Source: an endosymbiont of Escarpia spicata (lineage in GTDB: Bacteria > Pseudomonadota > Gammaproteobacteria > Chromatiales > Chromatiaceae). Taken from it: DNA of 64,000 bases. The position numbers were made by a program, and so were the translations under genes. The first letter of the stretch is position 1. Each line of letters opens with the position of its first letter. Positions 54,673 through 62,416 of this stretch are shown piece after piece. The notes below the pieces were generated by a model. That model saw nothing but the letters and a program-made list of their open reading frames with translations, was not told where the DNA came from and ran no database searches. The stretch covers positions 88,183 to 152,182 of the forward strand of contig QFXE01000002.1 of the NCBI GenBank assembly GCA_003349915.1, read 5' to 3'.

Positions 54673-54800
54673 TAACGCGGAGGCCGCAATGCCGCAAAGA
54701 ACGCGGAGTTATATTTTTTCCTGATGCCTCTTTGAACAGTTCAGGTGTTGGTGTCTTGAGTAATTTTCCTCTAAAGAAACTTTACGCTTTTCGCGTTGCT
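54673..54800. repeat. CGCAAAG-type interspersed repeat, copy 3
   Basis: AACGCGGAGGCC and CCGCAAAGAACGCGGAG at the left, TTTACGCTTTTCGCGTTGC at the right, in the 175-base spacer between rnfB and nifJ. A divergent relative of the copies at 41793-41866 and 47658-47750. Confidence 0.5.
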
Positions 54801-54812
54801 ACAATCTCAGAA

Positions 54813-55712
54813 TTAGGTTGCAGGGTGCTGGGGCAACGCCTCCTTACGCACAATATGCTTGGCCTGGCGTCCCTTGATCACGATGTCGCCGTCCAGCCAG
54901 ACTATGGCGCCGGTGGGGCAGCGTTGGGTGGCTACGGGGGAGGCCAGGGCATTTTTTTCGTAGTCGATCACTGCCAGGTTGTCGCGGATGGTGATCAGCG
55001 TTTCCGGACTGTCTTTGGCACAACGTTCGCAGGCAGTGCAGGCCACGGCGCAATCGGCTTCAGCCCCGTCACCATCGCCCAGATTTTTACACGCCACCCA
55101 TAATCTGTGGCTGATTGGCTGGATGGAGAAGAGTTCTTTAGGGCAGACATCGACACAGTCCCCACAGGCCGTGCACTTGGCATTAGTGACCACCGGGAGG
55201 CCATGTTGATCCATGGTGATGGCCTCGAGTTCGCAGACCTCTGCACAATCGCCGATCCCAATACATCCCCAACTGCAACCTTTCGGACCACCGGCCACAA
55301 GGGCTGCTGCCCTGCATGAGGAGAGGCCTTCGTAGTGGGCCCGCATGTGCGCGACATGGGTGCCTCCTGCACAGGCGAGACGAGCCACCCGTTGCTCCAC
55401 TTCACCCGCCGCTACGCCAAGGTAATCCGCGATCTCTTCAATGGCATCCTGCGAATTCACTGTACACTGGGCCGGTTCCAGACTGCCTTCGACCAATCCT
55501 TCGGCAAAAGGGCGACAACCTGCGGTACCACAGGCGCCGCAGTTGGTCAGAGGGAGCATCTCTTCGACCTCATCGATGCGTGGATCCTCGAATACCCACA
55601 GCTTACGGTTTGCAATGGCCAGGGTAAGAGATAAAACAAGCCCCAAAACGCTCATAAAGGCGATTGCGATAGAGATATGAATAAGGTTGTCGTAGTCCAA
55701 ATTCCCAATCAC
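54813..55712 (-). CDS. rnfB: Electron transport complex subunit RnfB (long form)
   Basis: A 299-residue subunit, longer than the 190-residue enterobacterial form. It has an N-terminal membrane helix (about 10-32), a four-Cys cluster motif (Asn-Cys-Gly-Ala-Cys-Gly-Thr-Ala-Gly-Cys), then several further Cys motifs (Cys-Ile-Gly-Ile-Gly-Asp-Cys, Cys-Thr-Ala-Cys-Gly-Asp-Cys, Cys-Thr-Ala-Cys-Glu-Arg-Cys) and a final Arg-Cys-Pro-Thr-Gly-Ala. RnfB is the ferredoxin-interacting subunit. It is the first gene of the minus-strand block and is separated from rnfC by the nifJ and tpx genes. Confidence 0.94.
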   Translation of the reverse strand: MIGNLDYDNLIHISIAIAFMSVLGLVLSLTLAIANRKLWVFEDPRIDEVEEMLPLTNCGACGTAGCRPFAEGLVEGSLEPAQCTVNSQDAIEEIADYLGVAAGEVEQRVARLACAGGTHVAHMRAHYEGLSSCRAAALVAGGPKGCSWGCIGIGDCAEVCELEAITMDQHGLPVVTNAKCTACGDCVDVCPKELFSIQPISHRLWVACKNLGDGDGAEADCAVACTACERCAKDSPETLITIRDNLAVIDYEKNALASPVATQRCPTGAIVWLDGDIVIKGRQAKHIVRKEALPQHPAT

Positions 55713-56129
55713 TTTCGGGTTGTCATCAACGGTAATAAAAACCGTAGTGTTCCTGGGAGTTTAAGGGAGGTCCATGTATTAATCTAGATAATATTATCAA
55801 TACACACTATTAAAATTAATGAGGGGAATATTTAGCATTGAATCATTAAATATTAATGGCTGATCTCGAAAAAGTCGTGATTTTGTGGGTCTGCCATGCG
55901 CGTTTCAAAAAATGGTCATGACACTGTAGACATAACCAGACGTAGCGGACAGAGTAGCCCATCGTGAGACTTCTTTTCCTGTTTCCAGACAGCCACGGGG
56001 CAGCAAATAACCGTCGAGGCATTTAGCCAAGGGGCGTGGTTATTGGCGGATATGAAATGAAGAGTGGAAGATACCGGGCGGCCAGATAGGATATTGCTCT
56101 TCTCCGGTATCTTCTTGTTGTTGCTGAAT
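55713..56129. other. Intergenic region upstream of rnfB
   Basis: About 417 bases with no supported gene. The left 150 bases are AT-rich and probably hold the promoter of the rnfB-nifJ block. A hairpin with 11-bp arms GAAGATACCGG (56067-56077) and CCGGTATCTTC (56104-56114) lies just downstream of the small gene at 56130 and may end its transcript, though no T run is obvious. Confidence 0.5.
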
Positions 56130-56315
56130 TCAGAAGCACTTGTGCAGATCGCTCAAGTCTTCTCCCATATTTAACTCCTTCTGCAACAATAGCTTATAGG
56201 TCTTTAGTATCAGACGCTCATGAAGTGTCTTCGGCGGACTCACTTGATCGATCACCGTCTGAAAACGATCTATTTTCTCATTGCGAGACATCTTGGAATT
56301 TTGCTGCACTGTCAT
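56130..56315 (-). CDS. Small protein of unknown function
   Basis: A 61-residue, charged, mainly helical protein without signal peptide or Cys motif except one Cys next to the C-terminus. The ATG at 56315 has GGAG seven bases upstream, which decides it over the ATG at 56321. I do not recognise a family. It stands alone between the rnfB upstream region and the TPR-methyltransferase pair. Confidence 0.55.
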   Translation of the reverse strand: MTVQQNSKMSRNEKIDRFQTVIDQVSPPKTLHERLILKTYKLLLQKELNMGEDLSDLHKCF

Positions 56316-56485
56316 AGTCATACTCCCGATCCCCTACTCAGCTTTAAGTGTAGGCCTATCTGGGAGGAAAATAATCAGCGGTGCCTGATCTGATTGTAGG
56401 AATTTTCCGATATCAGAGGATCGCGATTAGAATAACGGTGTATTTGTGTCAGATCCGCTGGGGGAGTGGATCTTCCTGACTTGTG

Positions 56486-57820
56486 TTAAGTAGGTTGCCC
56501 AGGGGGTCGCATGACCGACACGATCAGTCCCTCAACCGGTCTGCCTGCTTCCTTTCGCAGGATCTGGTTCTCGATGGATAGCAAATCGAACCCGCAGGCC
56601 GACAGCAGATTACGCATATAATTTTCCGCATGGCTGTATCTGCCGTGGGGATGCAGGATGAAGGTGTTACCCGGTTGAGGATTGGCGATCTTTTCGATGG
56701 AGAACAGCATCAGCCCGCCGGGTTTCAATGCCTCGAAGGATGCACGGGTGACTTCCTCAAGCGCGCCAAAATAGCATAGTGTATCGGCGGAGACGATCAG
56801 GTTGAAAACACCCTTTCTTGCCTGGATATAGCTGGTCAGCTCTTCCTCGATCAGTTCGTCGTAGACCCCACAACCCTTTGCCTTTTCCAACATGGCCCGG
56901 GATAGATCGACTCCGACCAGGCGCCTTGCGTATGGGCGCAGCAGGGGGCCACACCAGCCAGTACCGCAACCGGCATCGAGTACCATGAGTTCCCCATTTT
57001 GTTGTGGAATGAGGGCCGCAACTGCCTTTGCCAAGTGTTCCGGTGCCCGGTATTCGAGCTTTTTCAGGACCTTGTCGAAGCTGCCGGCAAATTTGTCGAA
57101 GGTCTCCTCGACGAAGGCATCGGAGGCCCGCTTTGGTACATTCTCTCCTGTGCAGGCAGCCAGCAGATGCCGGGCAACAGGATTGTCCGGGTCGAACAAT
57201 AACCATTTCCTGAACACATCCACCGCCTCCTGTAGTCGGCCCTGCCGGTAGAGCGAATAGCCCAGCCAGCGGTAGGAGGCGGAATTGGGGGCGTGGAATG
57301 AAATTGATTTGCGGTAGGCGTCTATCGCCTCTTCGTAGCGTTCCAGTTCAACCAGAATGCTGCCGATGTTATGCCATACATCCGCATGTTCGGGAGAGAT
57401 TTCGATGGCCTTTCGATAGCACGACATCGCCTCCTGGTAGTGAGTCTGTTCCCTGAGCGCCGTTCCCAGGTTGTTGAGTGCATCGGCGTTTTTTGGGTCG
57501 AGCGCAAGACAGGCCCGATAGGCCGCCTTTGCCTCATCCAGTCGACCCAGTTCCTTCAATACATTTCCCAGGTTGTTGTGAGCCTCCGTGTAGGCCGGGT
57601 TTGATTTGATGGCGTCACGAATCAGTTTGACGGCTTCCTCCCCACGCCCGGCTTGGTGCTGCAGAACACCCAGATAATGGAGCGCATCCGGCTGGGTGGG
57701 AGCCGCTTCAAGTATTCGCCGGTAGAGGGTTCTTGCATCGTCGACTTGCCCCTCCCGGTGAAGCTTCACTGCCAACTTGACAGCGTCGTCGAGAGATAAT
57801 TTTTTATCGTTCTTATCCAT
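56486..57820 (-). CDS. TPR-repeat methyltransferase (second of tandem pair)
   Basis: A 444-residue protein. Residues about 1-235 are TPR repeats with recurring Asn-Asn-Leu-Gly and Ala-Leu-Asn units; residues about 240-440 are a class I SAM-dependent methyltransferase. Motif I (Val-Leu-Asp-Ala-Gly-Cys-Gly-Thr-Gly) is near 285, followed by Gly-Val-Asp-Leu-Ser. The target is unknown. It shares architecture and C-terminal motif (Gly-Arg/Lys-Pro-Val-Glu-Gly-Leu) with the gene just upstream, a tandem duplication. The 16-base gap indicates one transcript. Confidence 0.87.
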   Translation of the reverse strand: MDKNDKKLSLDDAVKLAVKLHREGQVDDARTLYRRILEAAPTQPDALHYLGVLQHQAGRGEEAVKLIRDAIKSNPAYTEAHNNLGNVLKELGRLDEAKAAYRACLALDPKNADALNNLGTALREQTHYQEAMSCYRKAIEISPEHADVWHNIGSILVELERYEEAIDAYRKSISFHAPNSASYRWLGYSLYRQGRLQEAVDVFRKWLLFDPDNPVARHLLAACTGENVPKRASDAFVEETFDKFAGSFDKVLKKLEYRAPEHLAKAVAALIPQQNGELMVLDAGCGTGWCGPLLRPYARRLVGVDLSRAMLEKAKGCGVYDELIEEELTSYIQARKGVFNLIVSADTLCYFGALEEVTRASFEALKPGGLMLFSIEKIANPQPGNTFILHPHGRYSHAENYMRNLLSACGFDLLSIENQILRKEAGRPVEGLIVSVMRPPGQPT

Positions 57821-57836
57821 TTATTCCGTAACTGTA

Positions 57837-59381
57837 TTATTTCTTTTTGGCAATCACCAGCAACCCCTCCACCGGTTTGCCCATCTCCATCCGGAGGGTT
57901 TCATTAGTGACAGTGATTTCCCCAAACCCCGATTCCTGCAGGATGGATTTTATGTAGGACTCTGTATGGCTGTAACGCCCGTGGGGACAGAGATGAAAAC
58001 CTGCCTCGGCGTTCTCATCAAGTCGTTCCAGCGTAAAGACGATCAGGCCCCTGGGTTGGAGGGTGAGCCAGGCAGCGGAGATCACCGGTTGCAGGTCGCC
58101 GAAGTAGACCAGGGTATCGGCGGAGACGATAAGGTTAAAGCGCTCCGCTGTAGTTTGGAAGAAGTGGGTCAATTCCGCTTTTATCAGCTGTTCGTAGATC
58201 TTTCGTTCTGCAGCCTTCTCGAGCATCTTCCGGGAAAGATCCACACCGATCAGACGTGAGACGACAGGCTTGAGCAGTGGGCCACAGAGTCCTGTGCCGC
58301 AGCCTGCATCGAGCGCGGTGTAGCCGTTATCCGGCGGGATCCGCTGTATGATCGCGTCGACAATGACTTGGGGGGCGCAATACTCCAGTCCTTCGAGTCG
58401 CTCCTCAAAGGTGGGAGCGAAGCTGTCGAACAGCGACTGCACATAGTGATCAGTCGCCCGCATGGGGATCTCCTTGCCACTGCAGGCAGCGAGCATATGT
58501 TTGGCGAAGGGATTGTCCGGTTCCACTTCTGTCCAGTGTCGGAACACTCCCGCTGCCTCCTCAACCTGACCGGTGGCTTCCAGCATCATGCCAAGATGAT
58601 GTAGGGCATCGCAGCAATCAGGATCGAGTGCGAGGGCTTTGCGGCAGTGTTTGATCGCCTCGGCGAAGCGGGCCTGCTCCCGAAGTATGCTGCAGAGGTT
58701 GACGTAGGTATCCACGCCGTAGGCCACCGCTTTTTCCAAGGCCGCCTCGGCCGCTTCATAGTCACCTAAGGCCGCAAGGACCAGTCCCAGATTATGGCGG
58801 GCCTCGGCAAAGTCGGGTTTCAGATCTGACGCCTGTAGCAGGAGTTGCCGGGCGGCTTCCAGGTCCCCCTGTTCCTTCAACAGGACGCCCAGGTTATTCA
58901 GGGCCTGGAAATGATCGGGTTGCAGCTCGACAGCGCGGCGCAGGACCGGTTCCGCATCATCCCACCGCTCCTGATTCTTGAGTACCGCCCCCAGGTTGTT
59001 GTGGGCGTCGGCGAACTCCGGATTTAGCGAGATGGCCTGTCGATATTCGGTTTCCGCTTCGTCCAGCCGTCCCTGTTCCTGCAGAAAGTTGCCCAGGTTG
59101 TTATGCGCCGCGACGTAAGCTGGGTCGAGACGGATAGCTTGTCTGAGATTCTCTTCTGCCCCTTCAGCGTCTCCCGATTGGACCTTGACCAGCCCGAGAA
59201 AGTGGTGTGCCTCGGCGTACTCCGGGGCAAGGTCGAGAATACGCTCGTAGATGAGCTGTGCTTCCGTCAGTCGACCTTGCTGATGGCGTTCGAGAGCAAT
59301 CTGCAGGGCTTCGCCAATGGTGACTCCGGAACCGTTCTCGGCGTCATTTTCTTGCTGGTCGGTTTCTGTGTGCGAGGTCAT
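57837..59381 (-). CDS. TPR-repeat methyltransferase (first of tandem pair)
   Basis: A 514-residue paralogue of the downstream gene, with about two more TPR units (about 20-300) and a C-terminal methyltransferase (about 310-510). Motif I is Ala-Leu-Asp-Ala-Gly-Cys-Gly-Thr-Gly, and Gly-Val-Asp-Leu-Ser follows. No signal peptide is present, so it is cytoplasmic. TPR-methyltransferase fusions are seen in many environmental proteobacteria, but substrates are not known to me. Divergence between the copies suggests an old duplication with separate targets. Confidence 0.87.
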   Translation of the reverse strand: MTSHTETDQQENDAENGSGVTIGEALQIALERHQQGRLTEAQLIYERILDLAPEYAEAHHFLGLVKVQSGDAEGAEENLRQAIRLDPAYVAAHNNLGNFLQEQGRLDEAETEYRQAISLNPEFADAHNNLGAVLKNQERWDDAEPVLRRAVELQPDHFQALNNLGVLLKEQGDLEAARQLLLQASDLKPDFAEARHNLGLVLAALGDYEAAEAALEKAVAYGVDTYVNLCSILREQARFAEAIKHCRKALALDPDCCDALHHLGMMLEATGQVEEAAGVFRHWTEVEPDNPFAKHMLAACSGKEIPMRATDHYVQSLFDSFAPTFEERLEGLEYCAPQVIVDAIIQRIPPDNGYTALDAGCGTGLCGPLLKPVVSRLIGVDLSRKMLEKAAERKIYEQLIKAELTHFFQTTAERFNLIVSADTLVYFGDLQPVISAAWLTLQPRGLIVFTLERLDENAEAGFHLCPHGRYSHTESYIKSILQESGFGEITVTNETLRMEMGKPVEGLLVIAKKK

Positions 59382-59564
59382 TTGGAGTGGGAAAGGATTC
59401 TAAAAGGCGACGGAGAGATTATGGTATATGACAGGGAAGCTCTGGTGTATATATCCTTGTTCTTCCAGGCATCACAGATCCTTACAACATAGTCCTTGTG
59501 TGTTGATATTTTTATCGCATCCCTGCAAACTGGTCAGAATAATCTCTTCGCCCCTTTTTTCATC

Positions 59565-59954
59565 TTAGTCAACGGCCCGCGGCGGGTTTTCCAGTCTGCC
59601 CTCATCTCGCCAGAAGGCAACGAACCTCAGTACCTCCGCTTCAGTAGATGCTCTCAGATACGGGAAATTGATCCAGAATGATGACTGCCAGCCTTTTGGG
59701 GCCAACACGTAGTCGGCTACTAATTTATCGTCGTTTACTTGATAAAAAATCCGCTCTTTGTATTGTGCAAAACCAAAAGTGACGTGGGCGTCCGAATAGC
59801 TTCCCTTTCCACTCGGTTTGGAAGCAATGATATGCAGATCCTTTAGGCCGTAAGGTTTGGCTGCAGTGTAAAACAGCATGCCGGCTTTCCAGTTTCCTTC
59901 TTTCGTCCTTTTGAATTTCCATTTGTACTTTTCCAGCGGAAAATATTGGCCCAT
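59565..59954 (-). CDS. Protein of unknown function
   Basis: A 129-residue protein, basic and rich in Tyr, Phe and Trp, with no signal peptide or membrane helix. The ATG at 59954 has AGAGG five bases upstream; a GTG two codons earlier overlaps that site. I do not recognise a family. It lies divergent from the secreted protein gene at 60128. Confidence 0.55.
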   Translation of the reverse strand: MGQYFPLEKYKWKFKRTKEGNWKAGMLFYTAAKPYGLKDLHIIASKPSGKGSYSDAHVTFGFAQYKERIFYQVNDDKLVADYVLAPKGWQSSFWINFPYLRASTEAEVLRFVAFWRDEGRLENPPRAVD

Positions 59955-60127
59955 GATCACCTCTGAATCAGAAGATTAAGATTACCGTTAATCTGTGTTC
60001 AACTAAGCCTGTCAGTTTAATACTATAGTATATGGTGGAAGGGGATTTATTATTGGCCACATTCTTGTGTGAAAAATAATCTGCCCCATTTTCTATTGCC
60101 TTATCTGTCCTATTGGAAACTTGAGCC

Positions 60128-60907
60128 ATGAAATGCCTGCTACCTTTATTCATTGCCGTTGTTGGTTTCTTCAGCCAAGTTGTGCACTCCGATGAAATTC
60201 CACATTCCAACGGTCTGCTCGACTATATGGGCGGTGAACTCGACTCCGAAACCGCCCATGTGATTGGAGGCAACTATCACTTCGGTCTCTCTGGCCCCTT
60301 TTCTATCCAGGTGGATGGTGCCTTGGGTGAGGTGGCCGATTCCAGCATGACCGGCTTCGGTATGCATCTCTATTGGCACGATCCCGAGGTCGGCTTGCTC
60401 GACGCCAACGCGTCCCGCATGAATTGGAAGGGGAACGGACTCAACCGTTACGCGCTGAACGGAAAATGGTACACATCAATCACCACCTTCAGCGGCAGTG
60501 CCGAGTACCAGAATGGGGATGTGGAGAAGAAGGTCAATCTGTTCGCCGGGTTGGATCTCTACCCGATAGATATCCTCTCGCTGAATGTCGGGGCGGCTCA
60601 GGTCGATGGAGATGCAATAGCACAACTGGGTTTTGAACTGCAGCCGGCCCTGGACCGTTTACCGGAGCTGACACTGTTGGGTGGTGCTGCCAAGGGTGAG
60701 GGTGACTACAGCTACTATTTCCTTGGGCTGCGCTACTACTTTGGCACCAATGCCCCTTTGATCCAGCGCCACCGGCGTGAATTCCCCCAATTCACCGGAT
60801 CACTAAGTTATGGCAGCGGCATACATAGCCTGAAGACAGAGATCGAACGTAGGGAAGCACAGGTTGACGGTGGTGCTGCGAATCTTGACCAGGGGCCTCT
60901 CCTCTAG
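60128..60907 (+). CDS. Exported protein, probable outer-membrane barrel
   Basis: A 259-residue protein with an N-terminal signal peptide (about 1-21, cleaved before Asp-Glu-Ile). Alternating strand patterns follow, such as the Tyr-Tyr-Phe-Leu-Gly-Leu-Arg-Tyr-Tyr-Phe stretch near residue 200. This suits a small outer-membrane beta-barrel or surface-attached beta protein, but the C-terminus lacks a terminal aromatic residue. No PEP-CTERM tail is present. Function is unknown. Confidence 0.65.
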   Translation: MKCLLPLFIAVVGFFSQVVHSDEIPHSNGLLDYMGGELDSETAHVIGGNYHFGLSGPFSIQVDGALGEVADSSMTGFGMHLYWHDPEVGLLDANASRMNWKGNGLNRYALNGKWYTSITTFSGSAEYQNGDVEKKVNLFAGLDLYPIDILSLNVGAAQVDGDAIAQLGFELQPALDRLPELTLLGGAAKGEGDYSYYFLGLRYYFGTNAPLIQRHRREFPQFTGSLSYGSGIHSLKTEIERREAQVDGGAANLDQGPLL

Positions 60908-61011
60908 CCCGGTCTTTCGCTCCACATCGGAAACCTCCACTTTGAAAAGAGCCGGAAGGGAGCAGATTTATTTTGTTGCCCCTTTCCGGCGCAAAAAATA
61001 AATCACCTTTT

Positions 61012-61063
61012 CTTTACAGTATGGTTTGGCGTCCACTATTCAGCGGGGAGTCGTACTGTAAAG
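61012..61063. repeat. Perfect inverted repeat between convergent genes
   Basis: CTTTACAGTA (61012-61021) and TACTGTAAAG (61054-61063) are perfect 10-bp inverted arms 32 bases apart, just beyond the 3' end of the PEP-CTERM gene. It may be a terminator-like structure or a binding site; no T run follows directly. Confidence 0.5.
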
Positions 61064-61086
61064 TTATCTGGAGCGAGTGCGTGAAT

Positions 61087-61665
61087 TTAAGATCTGCCCC
61101 CGTTCTTTTGTACATTCTTACGGCGACGGGCGAAGCCCAAGCCAGTCAGGCCAAGTGCTGTCAATATGAGGGCCGAGGGCTCGGGGATGTTAAGTGCGAT
61201 ATTATCAACGCGAAAGAAGTCGTTGCTTCGGGAACTTAATTCAATCCAAGTGAGATTGGTATGACCGGAGAATGCCACCGTAACCGGCTCTGTAAGGAAG
61301 TCGCCGAAAAGCTCTGACGTGCCATCAGAAAATGTAATGCGCCCGCCAAAACTCGAAGATACGAGACTCTGGAAATCAAACAATGCACCGAACATATCTA
61401 TTTTAACTGTACTTTGCTCGATTCCGTTGTTAGTTCTCTCTAACGCGAGATACTGACCATCTCCAATAAAGGCATCTGAAGGGTTGACGTCATAGTCGCC
61501 TACAAGAACTGATAGTCGAAATCCATCTTCGATGTAGTCAGTTGTCTGATCTGTTCCAATAGTTGCCGATTCAAAGTCGATAACCACAGCCTGTGCGGCG
61601 TGCATGAATGTCATGGAAACTGTCACAAGTAACATAATCGCCAATTCGTAGGATGTCTTTGTCAT
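61087..61665 (-). CDS. PEP-CTERM sorting domain protein
   Basis: A 192-residue exported protein. A signal peptide (about 1-26, ending Ala-Ala-Gln-Ala) leads into a beta-rich domain of PEP-CTERM surface-protein type. The C-terminal sorting signal is clear: Pro-Glu-Pro near residue 161, a hydrophobic helix of about 18 residues and then Arg-Arg-Arg-Lys. This is a predicted substrate of the exosortase encoded at 5703-7226, and a likely PrsR target. No known enzymatic domain is seen. Confidence 0.9.
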   Translation of the reverse strand: MTKTSYELAIMLLVTVSMTFMHAAQAVVIDFESATIGTDQTTDYIEDGFRLSVLVGDYDVNPSDAFIGDGQYLALERTNNGIEQSTVKIDMFGALFDFQSLVSSSFGGRITFSDGTSELFGDFLTEPVTVAFSGHTNLTWIELSSRSNDFFRVDNIALNIPEPSALILTALGLTGLGFARRRKNVQKNGGRS

Positions 61666-62016
61666 TACTTTTCTCCGAAAGCGCGAAATTTACGACGCAA
61701 TATACGCCACCCAAAAAAGGAAATAATAGGGGTGCAGGCCACAGTCACAACTTCTCATTGAACAAAGCTGAAGCCCTATCCCTCCCTTCAGACAAATCAG
61801 CGTTCCTATTCTCTGTATAGACTATTCGGGAAATATGATTCGATACATTTTCGTCCATATGTTGATCTGGATCAGGTTATAAGAATTTACTCTTACCTCC
61901 TTTCACAATTTCCTTCCGAAATGGCTTCCAGGTTCGAAATCCCCAACAAAAACTCCACTTGGATTGCACTTCCGGGGCGCTGTCTCTCGGACAAAATTGT
62001 GGTCTGTCCCTTATTG
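61666..62016. other. Intergenic region upstream of the PEP-CTERM gene
   Basis: About 350 bases without a convincing gene. It should hold the promoter of the PEP-CTERM gene; I looked for a sigma-54 -24/-12 element as expected for a PrsR target. On the minus strand only an imperfect candidate with wrong GG-GC spacing (GCAATATACGCCA region near 61697) is present. The right half borders an integrase fragment and may be remnant DNA. Confidence 0.45.
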
Positions 62017-62241
62017 TTACAGACCTGGCTGTTGCCCTATTCTTTTGAAATAGGCCGCCAAGTGTTCAGGAGAGTGAGTACGCAACCTGACAGAATTGTA
62101 GTGTTTCAGGTAGGCTTCAACATATCGCACGTACCACGATTGCGTGCGTTCTGAAATCTTATATTTTTCTAATATTTTCTTATAGTTGCGCGAAAACAGT
62201 GCAACCTTGTCAGTGTAATCAGTAGAAGAATGGTCGTTCAT
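62017..62241 (-). pseudogene. Tyrosine recombinase (integrase) N-terminal fragment
   Basis: Only 74 residues: an N-terminal SAM-like DNA-binding domain as in integron-type or phage integrases (Tyr-Val-Arg-Tyr-Val-Glu-Ala-Tyr, then Pro-Glu-His-Leu-Ala-Ala-Tyr and Gly-Gln-Gln-Pro-Gly-Leu). It stops exactly where the rest of the core-binding domain should follow. No catalytic domain is found downstream in any minus-strand frame, so it is a truncated remnant. It lies beside the AT-rich gene at 62417, suggesting past mobile-element activity. Confidence 0.65.
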
Positions 62242-62416
62242 TCCAGGCCCTCCATGGCAAGGATTTTATTTCTCTTTGAAATAACGCTAACCTATCGTCA
62301 TGGAAAATACAATATGAAATTGGTCAATGATGCACTTGCTACCTGAACGCGGCTTGCGCCGAGCGGTGGAAAAGTAAGGTTCGATTGTTGATCCATCCGT
62401 ATGATTGGGATAAAAA

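Noticed and set aside
61680..61740. Sigma-54 promoter upstream of the PEP-CTERM gene
   Set aside because: The best TGGC...TTGC-like match on the minus strand has 8 bases rather than about 10 between GG and GC, so I do not call it.
61921..62154. Plus-strand frame overlapping the integrase fragment
   Set aside because: No features, no ribosome site, and the antisense frame has the recognisable integrase N-terminal domain.
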